A stretch of 6,058 nt of DNA from Moraxellaceae bacterium UBA2032 (GTDB lineage: Bacteria; Pseudomonadota; Gammaproteobacteria; Pseudomonadales; Moraxellaceae): positions 19,992-26,049 of the forward strand of contig DDBM01000228.1 in assembly GCA_002333125.1 (NCBI GenBank), in the 5' to 3' direction. The notes beneath the pieces are model-generated. The model saw nothing but the letters and a program-made list of their open reading frames with translations, ran no database searches and was not told the origin of the DNA. The position numbers were made by a program, and so were the translations under genes. Every line of letters begins with the position of its first letter. The first letter of the stretch is position 1. Below, piece by piece: positions 1 through 4,105 of the stretch.

Positions 1-126
1 ATTAAACCCTCAGATATGTTACGTGAAACAACATGGAAAGCAGCAAAGTCGGGTTCTGATTTGTTAACAGATGGCTTTAGTAGTTTTTTATCTAAATGGC
101 GTAAAACTGACCATATTGAGCATTAA
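1..126 (+). CDS. C-terminal end of an unidentified protein (partial)
   Basis: Frame 1 is open from the window edge to a TAA at 124-126, giving 41 residues that include DMLRETTWKAAKSGSDLL and end in KTDHIEH. The tail is polar with scattered aromatics (W, F, F, W) and could be an amphipathic helix; it has no membrane segment or known motif. I do not recognise the family. The stop lies 19 bases from the stop of the convergent UbiJ-like gene, and the coding style matches the neighbours, so it is probably the true end of an upstream gene. That upstream part would be needed to name it. Confidence 0.6.
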   Translation: MKPSDMLRETTWKAAKSGSDLLTDGFSSFLSKWRKTDHIEH

Positions 127-130
127 TCAG

Positions 131-154
131 GTGTTGTAAAGCTATTTACAATGC
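131..154. repeat. Short inverted repeat between convergent genes
   Basis: TTGTAAA (134-140) and TTTACAA (145-151) form a perfect 7-bp inverted repeat around a GCTA loop. In + strand RNA the stem can extend to 10 bp (131-154) using two G-U pairs. It includes the stop codon of the UbiJ-like gene. It lies where two converging transcripts must end, but it is AT-rich and has no U-tract on either side. It is at best a weak terminator or a 3'-end protecting hairpin. Confidence 0.3.
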
Positions 155-832
155 AATACCAATGCTTAGCCCAATAAGTCCTACATTACATACAATGAGT
201 ATTTTGATGAGGGTGAGTAGGGTGCGGGTGTGGTCAATTTGTTGACTTGAGAGCTTTTCGAGTGTGGCCAGTTGCGCCTTTTGTGATTGAACTTCTGCAT
301 TAAGCGCAGCAACTTCGGCACGAGTTTGTTTAATTAGCTCAGGAATAGGCTGTAAATCACGTAACCAAGACAAATCTTGTTCGGTGAGTTTTTGCCATAA
401 GGCATTAATCGGCAAGTGAGTTTTTATCCAGTGTGCCGCCGCCGAGCGTAAATTAAATTCTTGCAATAAATGGCGTAACTGTTGAAGTAGGGTGGTTTCG
501 CCCCATAAATGCAAATGGCCTTTTGACTCGGCGTGTTGTTCGGACTCCAAACCTAATAGCGTCCACACTAAATCACGTACTTTACCACTTAAGCGAATTT
601 GTACGTCACCTTGAGGTTTGGGGCTAACTTCTATGCCTTGTGGGGTAAATAATAAATAAAATACTTGATAGGGCGCAAAGGTTTTGACACGCACCACAAT
701 ACCATCCAACTGCGTGAGTTGGTTACGTGTGGCTGGGTCTAAGTCAACAAAAGCATTAAGCAAACTCTCAAGGCTGTTAAGCCAAAAGTAAGCTAATGAT
801 GACGGTTGGTGGTGAAAATGCGCGCTACTCAT
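146..832 (-). CDS. UbiJ-like SCP2-domain protein with C-terminal membrane helix
   Basis: This 228-residue protein resembles UbiJ, the SCP2-fold accessory factor that in E. coli supports the soluble ubiquinone-biosynthesis complex by binding hydrophobic intermediates. Residues about 15-125 fit the SCP2/UbiJ pattern: an N-terminal helix (LNSLESLLNAFVDLDP), a strand pair (GIVVRVKTFAPYQVFYLLFTPQGIEV), then DVQIRLSGKVRDLVWTLLG and GHLHLWGETTLLQQLRHLL, matching the family's 'I.G....L..L......G.L...GD..L...L' layout. Residues about 164-200 (EVAALNAEVQSQKAQLATLE) look like a coiled coil, as in UbiJ. Oddly, residues 206-227 (LTLIKILIVCNVGLIGLSIG) form a hydrophobic stretch that looks like a C-terminal membrane anchor; E. 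coli UbiJ (about 201 residues) has none. No ubiE or ubiB is adjacent, although UbiJ normally sits between them. The start at 832 has only a weak GGA about 10 bases upstream. Family membership is fairly safe; orthology to UbiJ is inferred, and it could be a paralogue. Confidence 0.65.
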   Translation of the reverse strand: MSSAHFHHQPSSLAYFWLNSLESLLNAFVDLDPATRNQLTQLDGIVVRVKTFAPYQVFYLLFTPQGIEVSPKPQGDVQIRLSGKVRDLVWTLLGLESEQHAESKGHLHLWGETTLLQQLRHLLQEFNLRSAAAHWIKTHLPINALWQKLTEQDLSWLRDLQPIPELIKQTRAEVAALNAEVQSQKAQLATLEKLSSQQIDHTRTLLTLIKILIVCNVGLIGLSIGIAL

Positions 833-865
833 TTTATTATCATATCCGCGTAGCGGTTTTTTTGG

Positions 866-874
866 TCTATATCA
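866..874 (-). promoter_or_regulatory. Possible extended -10 promoter of the UbiJ-like gene
   Basis: On the - strand this reads TGATATAGA, that is TG-N-TATAGA, an extended -10 form matching 4 of 6 of TATAAT. It lies about 34 bases upstream of the start codon. No good -35 is present, which an extended -10 can tolerate. It overlaps the palindrome at 870-883. Weak evidence; in this AT-rich spacer it could be chance. Confidence 0.25.
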
Positions 875-883
875 ACATTGATA
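870..883. repeat. 14-bp palindrome TATCAA-CA-TTGATA
   Basis: Perfect 6-bp arms around a CA spacer, located 38-51 bases upstream of the UbiJ-like start and overlapping its possible -10. Size and position suit a dimeric repressor operator, but no regulator is identified and chance occurrence in AT-rich DNA is possible. Confidence 0.35.
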
Positions 884-939
884 AAACACAAAGTTGATTA
901 GTACACCGCTTTTGTAAAAGTTCATGTAGGCTCTTTATC

Positions 940-950
940 TTGTCAGACAA
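940..950. repeat. 11-bp odd palindrome TTGTC-A-GACAA
   Basis: Perfect 5-bp arms around a single central A, in the divergent spacer, about 65 bases before the -35 of the phasin promoter candidate. A second small palindrome, CTTTT-GT-AAAAG, lies at 909-920. Both could be protein binding sites; neither matches a motif I can name. Confidence 0.3.
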
Positions 951-1014
951 TTTGTTTTTATGCTAGCCCTTAAAGTGCTAGTATAGCCGCCTTTAGATAA
1001 AATTTTGTACTCTT

Positions 1015-1043
1015 TTGTTATGGAAGTTGCCTGTCTTTATATT
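1015..1043 (+). promoter_or_regulatory. Candidate sigma-70 promoter for the phasin
   Basis: TTGTTA (1015-1020, 4/6 to the -35 consensus) and TATATT (1038-1043, 5/6 to the -10) are separated by exactly 17 bases. Transcription would begin near 1050 and give a leader of about 145 nt before the phasin ATG at 1196. A second -10-like TACAAT at 1134-1139 lacks a -35 partner and would give a shorter leader. Confidence 0.45.
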
Positions 1044-1184
1044 TGTTTGATAGGAATTTAATCATTGCGATAAGCCTAAACTAAGGATGGCGTGCTTAAG
1101 AGTCAAGTGCTAATTATTTGTTTTATTGGCATCTACAATCTATCTGCCCTTAGTGGCTCATGAATTATCATTATTTTTACATTT

Positions 1185-1191
1185 GGGGAAG
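1185..1191 (+). promoter_or_regulatory. Phasin ribosome binding site that decides the start
   Basis: GGGGAAG lies 4 bases before the ATG at 1196. The in-frame upstream ATG at 1160 has no Shine-Dalgarno sequence and would add an aromatic-rich leader (NYHYFYIWGRP) unlike any phasin. The 1196 start is therefore preferred. Confidence 0.75.
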
Positions 1192-1195
1192 ACCG

Positions 1196-1615
1196 ATGGC
1201 CGTAGAAAAAAAACCTATGGATAAACCACGCAAATTAAGCTCCGCGAGCGAGTTGCGTAAATATACACAAGATATTTGGTTGGCTGGTTTAGGTGCGTTT
1301 TCTCGTGCCGAAGAGGAAGGCGGCAAGCTCTTTGACAACTTAGTGAAAGTAGGTGAAGAGTTAGAGTCTAAAACACGCGATATTGCTGATAACACCGTCG
1401 AAACAGTGGTTGAAGCGCGTGATAAAGTATTAGAAAAAGCTAGTGATACCCGTGATAAAGTTGAACGTGCTTTTGATGATAAACTATCTTCGGCTTTAGG
1501 GCGTTTAGGCATTCCAAGTCAGCGCGAATTAGATATGGTTAATCAGCGTTTAGATACCTTAACGCAGGTATTACAGCAGTTGACTGATCAAATGCGCGAA
1601 AACGCTAAAAAATAG
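1196..1615 (+). CDS. Polyhydroxyalkanoate granule-associated phasin (PhaI/PhaF family)
   Basis: A 139-residue phasin that coats polyhydroxyalkanoate storage granules in the cytoplasm and limits their coalescence. The family signature is clear: residues 25-42 (QDIWLAGLGAFSRAEEEG) followed by GKLFDNLVKVGEELE match the PhaF/PhaI N-terminal amphipathic region; residues 93-112 (FDDKLSSALGRLGIPSQREL) match the conserved 'RLG(V/I)PSR' segment; residues 112-135 form a leucine-zipper-like coiled coil (DMVNQRLDTLTQVLQQL). The middle (55-92) is a charged helix rich in K/E/D repeats. It lacks the AAKP-rich DNA-binding tail of PhaF, so it is PhaI-like in size. Start 1196 is chosen for its GGGGAAG site. 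It is a single-gene unit: a promoter candidate lies upstream and a terminator at 1657-1678. Related proteins are sometimes labelled PHB accumulation regulators, but the residues fit the structural phasin. No PHA synthase is in the window. Confidence 0.88.
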   Translation: MAVEKKPMDKPRKLSSASELRKYTQDIWLAGLGAFSRAEEEGGKLFDNLVKVGEELESKTRDIADNTVETVVEARDKVLEKASDTRDKVERAFDDKLSSALGRLGIPSQRELDMVNQRLDTLTQVLQQLTDQMRENAKK

Positions 1616-1652
1616 AACAAAAAATACAACATAGTTAGCTTGTATTTGTTCT
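1614..1652. repeat. AT-rich imperfect hairpin after the phasin stop
   Basis: The arm beginning at the stop codon (1614-1629, AGAACAAA then TACAA with an AAA bulge) pairs with TTGTATTTGTTCT (1640-1652), loop 1630-1639. It gives 13 paired positions with a 3-nt bulge and lies immediately before the GC-rich terminator. It may stabilise the phasin mRNA 3' end or form a second terminator stem for - strand transcripts. Confidence 0.5.
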
Positions 1653-1656
1653 AAAT

Positions 1657-1678
1657 AAAACCCGCTTTGGCGGGTTTT
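1657..1678. terminator. Bidirectional rho-independent terminator (phasin / SDR operon)
   Basis: AAAACCCGC (1657-1665), loop TTTG and GCGGGTTTT (1670-1678) form a perfect 9-bp stem. It supplies a U-run on both strands: TTTTAGCTTTTT on + and TTTTATTT on -. It lies between convergent genes and overlaps the TAA of the SDR gene (1677-1679), so one hairpin ends both transcripts. Confidence 0.9.
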
Positions 1679-2621
1679 AGCTTTTTAAGTGCTTATAGTG
1701 GGCAAAGATGTCTTTGAGGGTATAACGTGGTTTAAAGTCAAAAGTTTGACTAAACAACGAACCATCAATAGTGGCGGAGTGTTTAAAATAATCTAATAAG
1801 TGAGGCGGTAATAATTCACGACCAGTCAACTTCGCTAATAGCAGTGGCATATTTTCTGGTACAGAAGGAATCGGCAGTTTTTTGCAGCCGCATAAAGACA
1901 AGGCAACCTGATAAGGCACACAATCATCAGGCGCGATATTATAAATACCTGCATGATTCTGTTCAAAAGCCACGACAATGGCACTGGCCATATCTTCTAA
2001 ATGAATAAACTGCATCATGGGTGAGTAGCCCATTAGCACGGGTGTTCTTTCTTGCATTAAGAGTTGGCCTAAGGTGTTGTTGACCCCTGGCCCTACAATA
2101 TTACATGGTCTTAAAATGGTGATATTAAGCTCGGGATATTTCCATAAATAAATGGTGGATAGATTTTCGAGTTCTACCGAATCAACCAAATCCATAGTAA
2201 TGCCTGCGGCTTTAAGCGGTGCGCTTTCGGTTAAATACGCAGGATTAAGGGGATGTGCGCCATACACAAAATAAGTAGATAATATTAAGGTTTGTTTAAC
2301 CTTATATTTACGAGCAAGGTCTAATAAGCGTTGGCTACCAATCACATTGGCATTGTATCTGCCTTCACGGCTATTTTCGTTAGAGCCAATACGACCTAAG
2401 TGAATAATGCCATCAAAGTGATATTCTTTAAATAAATCTTCAAAGCGCCGCTTATTAAAATCAACTCGATAACTCGGAATATCTTCGGGCATACTGACTT
2501 CACGACGACTGTCACAAACCACTAAACGATATTTGTCACGCAAACGCGCAATCACTTGTTGGGCAAGCGCACCTGCTGCGCCTGTAATGAGTAGGCAGGG
2601 TAAGGTCGATGTGTCGATCAT
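1677..2621 (-). CDS. Extended SDR / NAD-dependent epimerase-like protein, catalytic Tyr/Lys not evident
   Basis: A 314-residue protein with the extended short-chain dehydrogenase/epimerase fold. The Rossmann start is at 9-20 (CLLITGAAGALA), a GxxGxxA form of the usual GxxGxxG. D37 at the end of strand 2 suggests NAD(H) over NADP(H); VD at 53-54 fits the adenine-side contact. Also typical are IIHLG (72-76), NVIGSQRLLDLARK (92-105), LILSTYFVYG (112-121), ILRPCNIVGPG (169-179), FIHLEDMASAI (205-215) and YNIAPDD (227-233). The YxxSK catalytic helix, expected about residues 143-152, reads MDLVDSVELE with no Tyr or Lys in place. The protein may therefore bind a nucleotide without standard SDR chemistry. 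It starts 2 nt after the acyltransferase stop; GGAG (2632-2635) inside that gene is its ribosome binding site, so translation is probably coupled. Substrate unknown; a lipid or acyl role is inferred from the partner only. Confidence 0.8.
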   Translation of the reverse strand: MIDTSTLPCLLITGAAGALAQQVIARLRDKYRLVVCDSRREVSMPEDIPSYRVDFNKRRFEDLFKEYHFDGIIHLGRIGSNENSREGRYNANVIGSQRLLDLARKYKVKQTLILSTYFVYGAHPLNPAYLTESAPLKAAGITMDLVDSVELENLSTIYLWKYPELNITILRPCNIVGPGVNNTLGQLLMQERTPVLMGYSPMMQFIHLEDMASAIVVAFEQNHAGIYNIAPDDCVPYQVALSLCGCKKLPIPSVPENMPLLLAKLTGRELLPPHLLDYFKHSATIDGSLFSQTFDFKPRYTLKDIFAHYKHLKS

Positions 2622-2623
2622 TA

Positions 2624-3433
2624 TTATTTTACTCCATGTTTGTGTTGTGCATCGGCAATAAGCTGTCTGATTTTGGCTTTAACCACATTAACTTTGGCTT
2701 CGAGGTCATCTTCAGAGTGAATAGGGCCACTAAAATATAAAGGCTCACCAAAATTTAAAGTGACGCGCGTTGGAATCGGAAAAGGCACCGTAATTGGAAA
2801 ATAAGGTAGTCCAAATTTTTTTGCGAGTCCTTCGGCATTACCAAACATGGGTAGGGCTTCTTCACAGCCCACAATCCCTACAGGAATAATAGGTGTATTA
2901 GTATCGATGGCAATATCCATAAAGCCATTACCAAAACGCTGTAGTTGATAACGTTTTACAAAACCTTTACCTGTTCCTCTTACGCCTTCTGGAAACACAA
3001 TCACGGCCTCTTCTTGTTTGAGCATATCAATGCAATTTTGAGTTTGACCCGTTACCGCTCCAATTTGACTAAAAAAATTACCTACATAAGGAATATTAGT
3101 AAAGAGTCGTTCTATCATGGCGCGTGGCACACGTGGCGCATAAGGATTACTTAATAGACTGTATCCTAATAATGCCCCATCCATGGGTAAATATCCTGAA
3201 TGGTTAGCAATAATTAACACACGCCCCTGTGTAGGAACGTTTTCACGGCCAAAGGCTTGCACTTTAAAATAGTGGTCGTACAAAAAGCGTACACCAGCCG
3301 CCGCTTTATAGGCACTGTTGCGGTGGTATCCCCAGCGGTCATAGTCTAAACTACCCAGCGGTTTTGGCGCATTGTCGATTTTGGCTTTAAGGTCTGGTGG
3401 TAATAGCCAATTTTTTAGCTTTTTAAACGGCAT
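2624..3433 (-). CDS. Lysophospholipid acyltransferase-like protein (LPLAT/MGAT-like)
   Basis: A 269-residue member of the PlsC/LPLAT acyltransferase superfamily, which moves acyl groups from acyl-CoA or acyl-ACP to glycerolipid-type acceptors at the inner membrane face. Motif I is at 76-86 (ANHSGYLPMDG); the His78-Asp85 spacing is HX6D, not the HX4D of classical PlsC. The acceptor motif FPEGVRGTGKG is at 147-157, with E149 and R152 conserved. Next comes IIPVGIVGCEEALPMFGN (182-199), a block I associate with MGAT-like LPLATs, then VTLNFGEPLYF (224-234), matching the family's 'G.P' strand. No classic long transmembrane segment is seen; association may be peripheral through the basic N-terminus (KKLKNWLLPPDLKAKI). 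Length suits the family. The ATG at 3433 is preceded by AAGGAA (3441-3446) at 7 nt spacing. It is first in a two-gene operon with the SDR. The acceptor (lysophosphatidate, diacylglycerol, wax or other) cannot be told from sequence. Confidence 0.85.
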   Translation of the reverse strand: MPFKKLKNWLLPPDLKAKIDNAPKPLGSLDYDRWGYHRNSAYKAAAGVRFLYDHYFKVQAFGRENVPTQGRVLIIANHSGYLPMDGALLGYSLLSNPYAPRVPRAMIERLFTNIPYVGNFFSQIGAVTGQTQNCIDMLKQEEAVIVFPEGVRGTGKGFVKRYQLQRFGNGFMDIAIDTNTPIIPVGIVGCEEALPMFGNAEGLAKKFGLPYFPITVPFPIPTRVTLNFGEPLYFSGPIHSEDDLEAKVNVVKAKIRQLIADAQHKHGVK

Positions 3434-3462
3434 TAAAGTCTTCCTTAAATAAGGTTAGTTTG

Positions 3463-3496
3463 ACAGTATCCTAACAGTAACTACCGCTAACTGTTA
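3463..3496. repeat. Operator-like repeat cluster over the acyltransferase promoter
   Basis: TAACAGT (3472-3478) and ACTGTTA (3490-3496) are perfect inverted 7-mers with an 11-bp spacer, giving 18-bp centre-to-centre spacing. A further ACAGTA at 3463-3468 repeats the ACAGTA at 3474-3479 exactly 11 bp away, about one helical turn. All three copies lie between and beside the predicted -10 and -35, where a repressor would block RNA polymerase. The regulator is unknown. Confidence 0.4.
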
Positions 3497-3497
3497 A
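3468..3497 (-). promoter_or_regulatory. Candidate promoter of the acyltransferase-SDR operon
   Basis: On the - strand, TTAACA (3492-3497, 5/6 to -35) and TAGGAT (3468-3473, 4/6 to -10) are 18 bases apart. Transcription would begin near 3461, a leader of about 28 nt before the ATG with AAGGAA inside it. It coincides with the inverted repeat at 3472-3496. Confidence 0.4.
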
Positions 3498-3556
3498 GCG
3501 AAACACAAAAAAACAGATTTTTAAGCATAAAATAGAATACACTTCGCTTCTTGCCC

Positions 3557-3586
3557 TTGACCCTGTGCTATGGCCATTGATATAAA
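3557..3586 (+). promoter_or_regulatory. Candidate sigma-70 promoter for hupB
   Basis: TTGACC (3557-3562, 5/6) and TATAAA (3581-3586, 5/6) are 18 bases apart. Transcription would begin near 3593, giving a hupB leader of roughly 160 nt. This is the best promoter match in the spacer. TATATAAA at 3641-3648 is another -10-like site but lacks a good -35. Confidence 0.5.
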
Positions 3587-3741
3587 AGCATCCTGTAAAT
3601 TGCTTGGCATTACTTACGGATACTGTGTTAGCCTAAATTGTATATAAAGGTTTGTGCTGGTAGCTGCTATTTGCGTTAGTCTTAAGCAGCATAAGCCTTT
3701 AAACAGTGCCAGTTTTTAGTAAAAGAACTTGACTATAATGA

Positions 3742-3747
3742 AGAGGA
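3742..3747 (+). promoter_or_regulatory. hupB ribosome binding site
   Basis: AGAGGA lies 4 bases before the ATG at 3752. A consensus-looking TATAAT directly upstream (3734-3739) is too close to be a productive -10, since its transcripts would start inside this site. Confidence 0.75.
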
Positions 3748-3751
3748 TAAA

Positions 3752-4027
3752 ATGAATAAATCTGAATTAATCGAAGCCATTGCCGCCTCTGCCCAATTAA
3801 GCAAAGCCGATGCTGGTCGTGCTTTAGAAGGCTTTACTACTGCTATCACTCAAGCTTTGCAAGCAGGTGATACAGTGAGTTTGATTGGCTTTGGTACGTT
3901 TAGCGTTAAAGATCGTGCTGCACGCAAAGGCCGTAACCCAAAAACAGGCCAAGAAATTGACATTGCTGCAAGCAAAGTGCCTGATTTTAAAGCAGGTAAG
4001 GGCTTAAAAGACGCTATTGCTTCTTAA
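3752..4027 (+). CDS. hupB: DNA-binding protein HU-beta
   Basis: A 91-residue HU-family nucleoid protein that binds and bends DNA with little sequence specificity as a dimer. It matches E. coli HupB closely over its whole length: [20 protein letters not shown] (1-20, helical base), AGRALEGF (21-28), VSLIGFGTF (42-50, the conserved dimer-core turn), [18 protein letters not shown] (52-69, the DNA-wrapping beta arm with the intercalating-proline motif RNPKTG, P63), then [15 protein letters not shown] (75-89). Length is the family norm. Its downstream neighbour ppiD is the usual gammaproteobacterial one, which supports hupB over hupA. A terminator at 4050-4074 separates them, so ppiD probably depends on readthrough or a promoter of its own. 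IHF is excluded by the N-terminus and arm sequence. Confidence 0.96.
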   Translation: MNKSELIEAIAASAQLSKADAGRALEGFTTAITQALQAGDTVSLIGFGTFSVKDRAARKGRNPKTGQEIDIAASKVPDFKAGKGLKDAIAS

Positions 4028-4049
4028 TATGCCGTAATCGCTTGATTGC

Positions 4050-4078
4050 AAACGCGCCTTTATTGGGCGCGTTTTACT
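4050..4078 (+). terminator. Rho-independent terminator after hupB
   Basis: AAACGCGCC (4050-4058) and GGCGCGTTT (4066-4074) form a 9-bp GC-rich stem with a 7-nt loop, followed by TTTTACTTTTAG and a further T-run (4085-4089). It begins 22 bases after the hupB stop. Because it lies in the hupB-ppiD gap, it would make hupB mRNA far more abundant than any hupB-ppiD readthrough transcript. Confidence 0.85.
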
Positions 4079-4094
4079 TTTAGTTTTTTGCTAT

Positions 4095-4101
4095 GGTGGA
4101 G
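4095..4101 (+). promoter_or_regulatory. ppiD ribosome binding site that decides the start
   Basis: GGTGGAG lies 4 bases before the ATG at 4106. The frame is open upstream to a TTG at 4046, but that start lies just before and would translate through the hupB terminator hairpin, and lacks a ribosome site. The 4106 start gives the normal PpiD N-terminus. Confidence 0.8.
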
Positions 4102-4105
4102 TTTC

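Larger units (their letters stand above)
833..1195. other. Divergent intergenic region between the UbiJ-like gene and the phasin
   Basis: This 363-bp AT-rich spacer must hold promoters for both flanking genes. It contains short perfect palindromes at 870-883, 909-920 and 940-950, a direct repeat of TGCTAG at 961-966 and 976-981, and a + strand promoter candidate at 1015-1043. CCGC-GTA-GCGG followed by seven T (846-863) is a 4-bp GC hairpin next to the UbiJ-like start; read on + it resembles a very small terminator, read on - it sits in the leader beside the ribosome binding region. I see no RNA gene or convincing small ORF. Confidence 0.6.
3434..3751. other. Divergent control region between the acyltransferase operon and hupB
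   Basis: A 318-bp spacer with an operator-like inverted repeat and - strand promoter candidate near the acyltransferase (3463-3497), a + strand promoter candidate (3557-3586), and, in the inferred hupB leader, two weak stems: GCTGCT/AGCAGC (3663-3668 with 3685-3690, 16-nt loop) and AGTTTTT/AAAGAACT-type pairing at 3711-3729 just before the hupB ribosome site. No coding or RNA gene is recognisable here. Notably, lon, the usual upstream neighbour of hupB, is absent. Confidence 0.6.

Noticed and set aside
846..863. CCGC-GTA-GCGG plus seven T, terminator-like on the + strand
   Set aside because: The stem is only 4 bp with a 3-nt loop, and no + strand gene ends there. It is noted as a small leader structure, not called as a terminator.
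1087..1113. Eight-codon ORF (MACLRVKC) in the phasin leader, preceded by AAGG
   Set aside because: It is too short to separate from chance, its ribosome site touches the start codon, and its composition does not resemble a leader peptide such as an attenuator. Recorded only as a possibility.
833..1195. Possible small RNA or riboswitch in the phasin spacer
   Set aside because: No conserved riboswitch core, no paired long stems and no internal terminator with a GC stem and T-run were found; only short palindromes are present.
1177..1512. 111-codon open frame on the - strand across the phasin
   Set aside because: It is antisense to a clear phasin gene, is serine-rich low-complexity and has no recognisable domain; it is a by-product of the phasin's codon pattern.
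2945..3154. 69-codon open frame on the + strand inside the acyltransferase
   Set aside because: It lies opposite the conserved acyltransferase core, has no family resemblance, and shows no independent ribosome site or promoter.
3734..3739. Perfect TATAAT just before hupB
   Set aside because: It has no -35 at 16-18 bp (AGTTTT at 17 bp), and transcripts would start within the ribosome binding site 12 bases before the ATG; the promoter at 3557-3586 is more credible.
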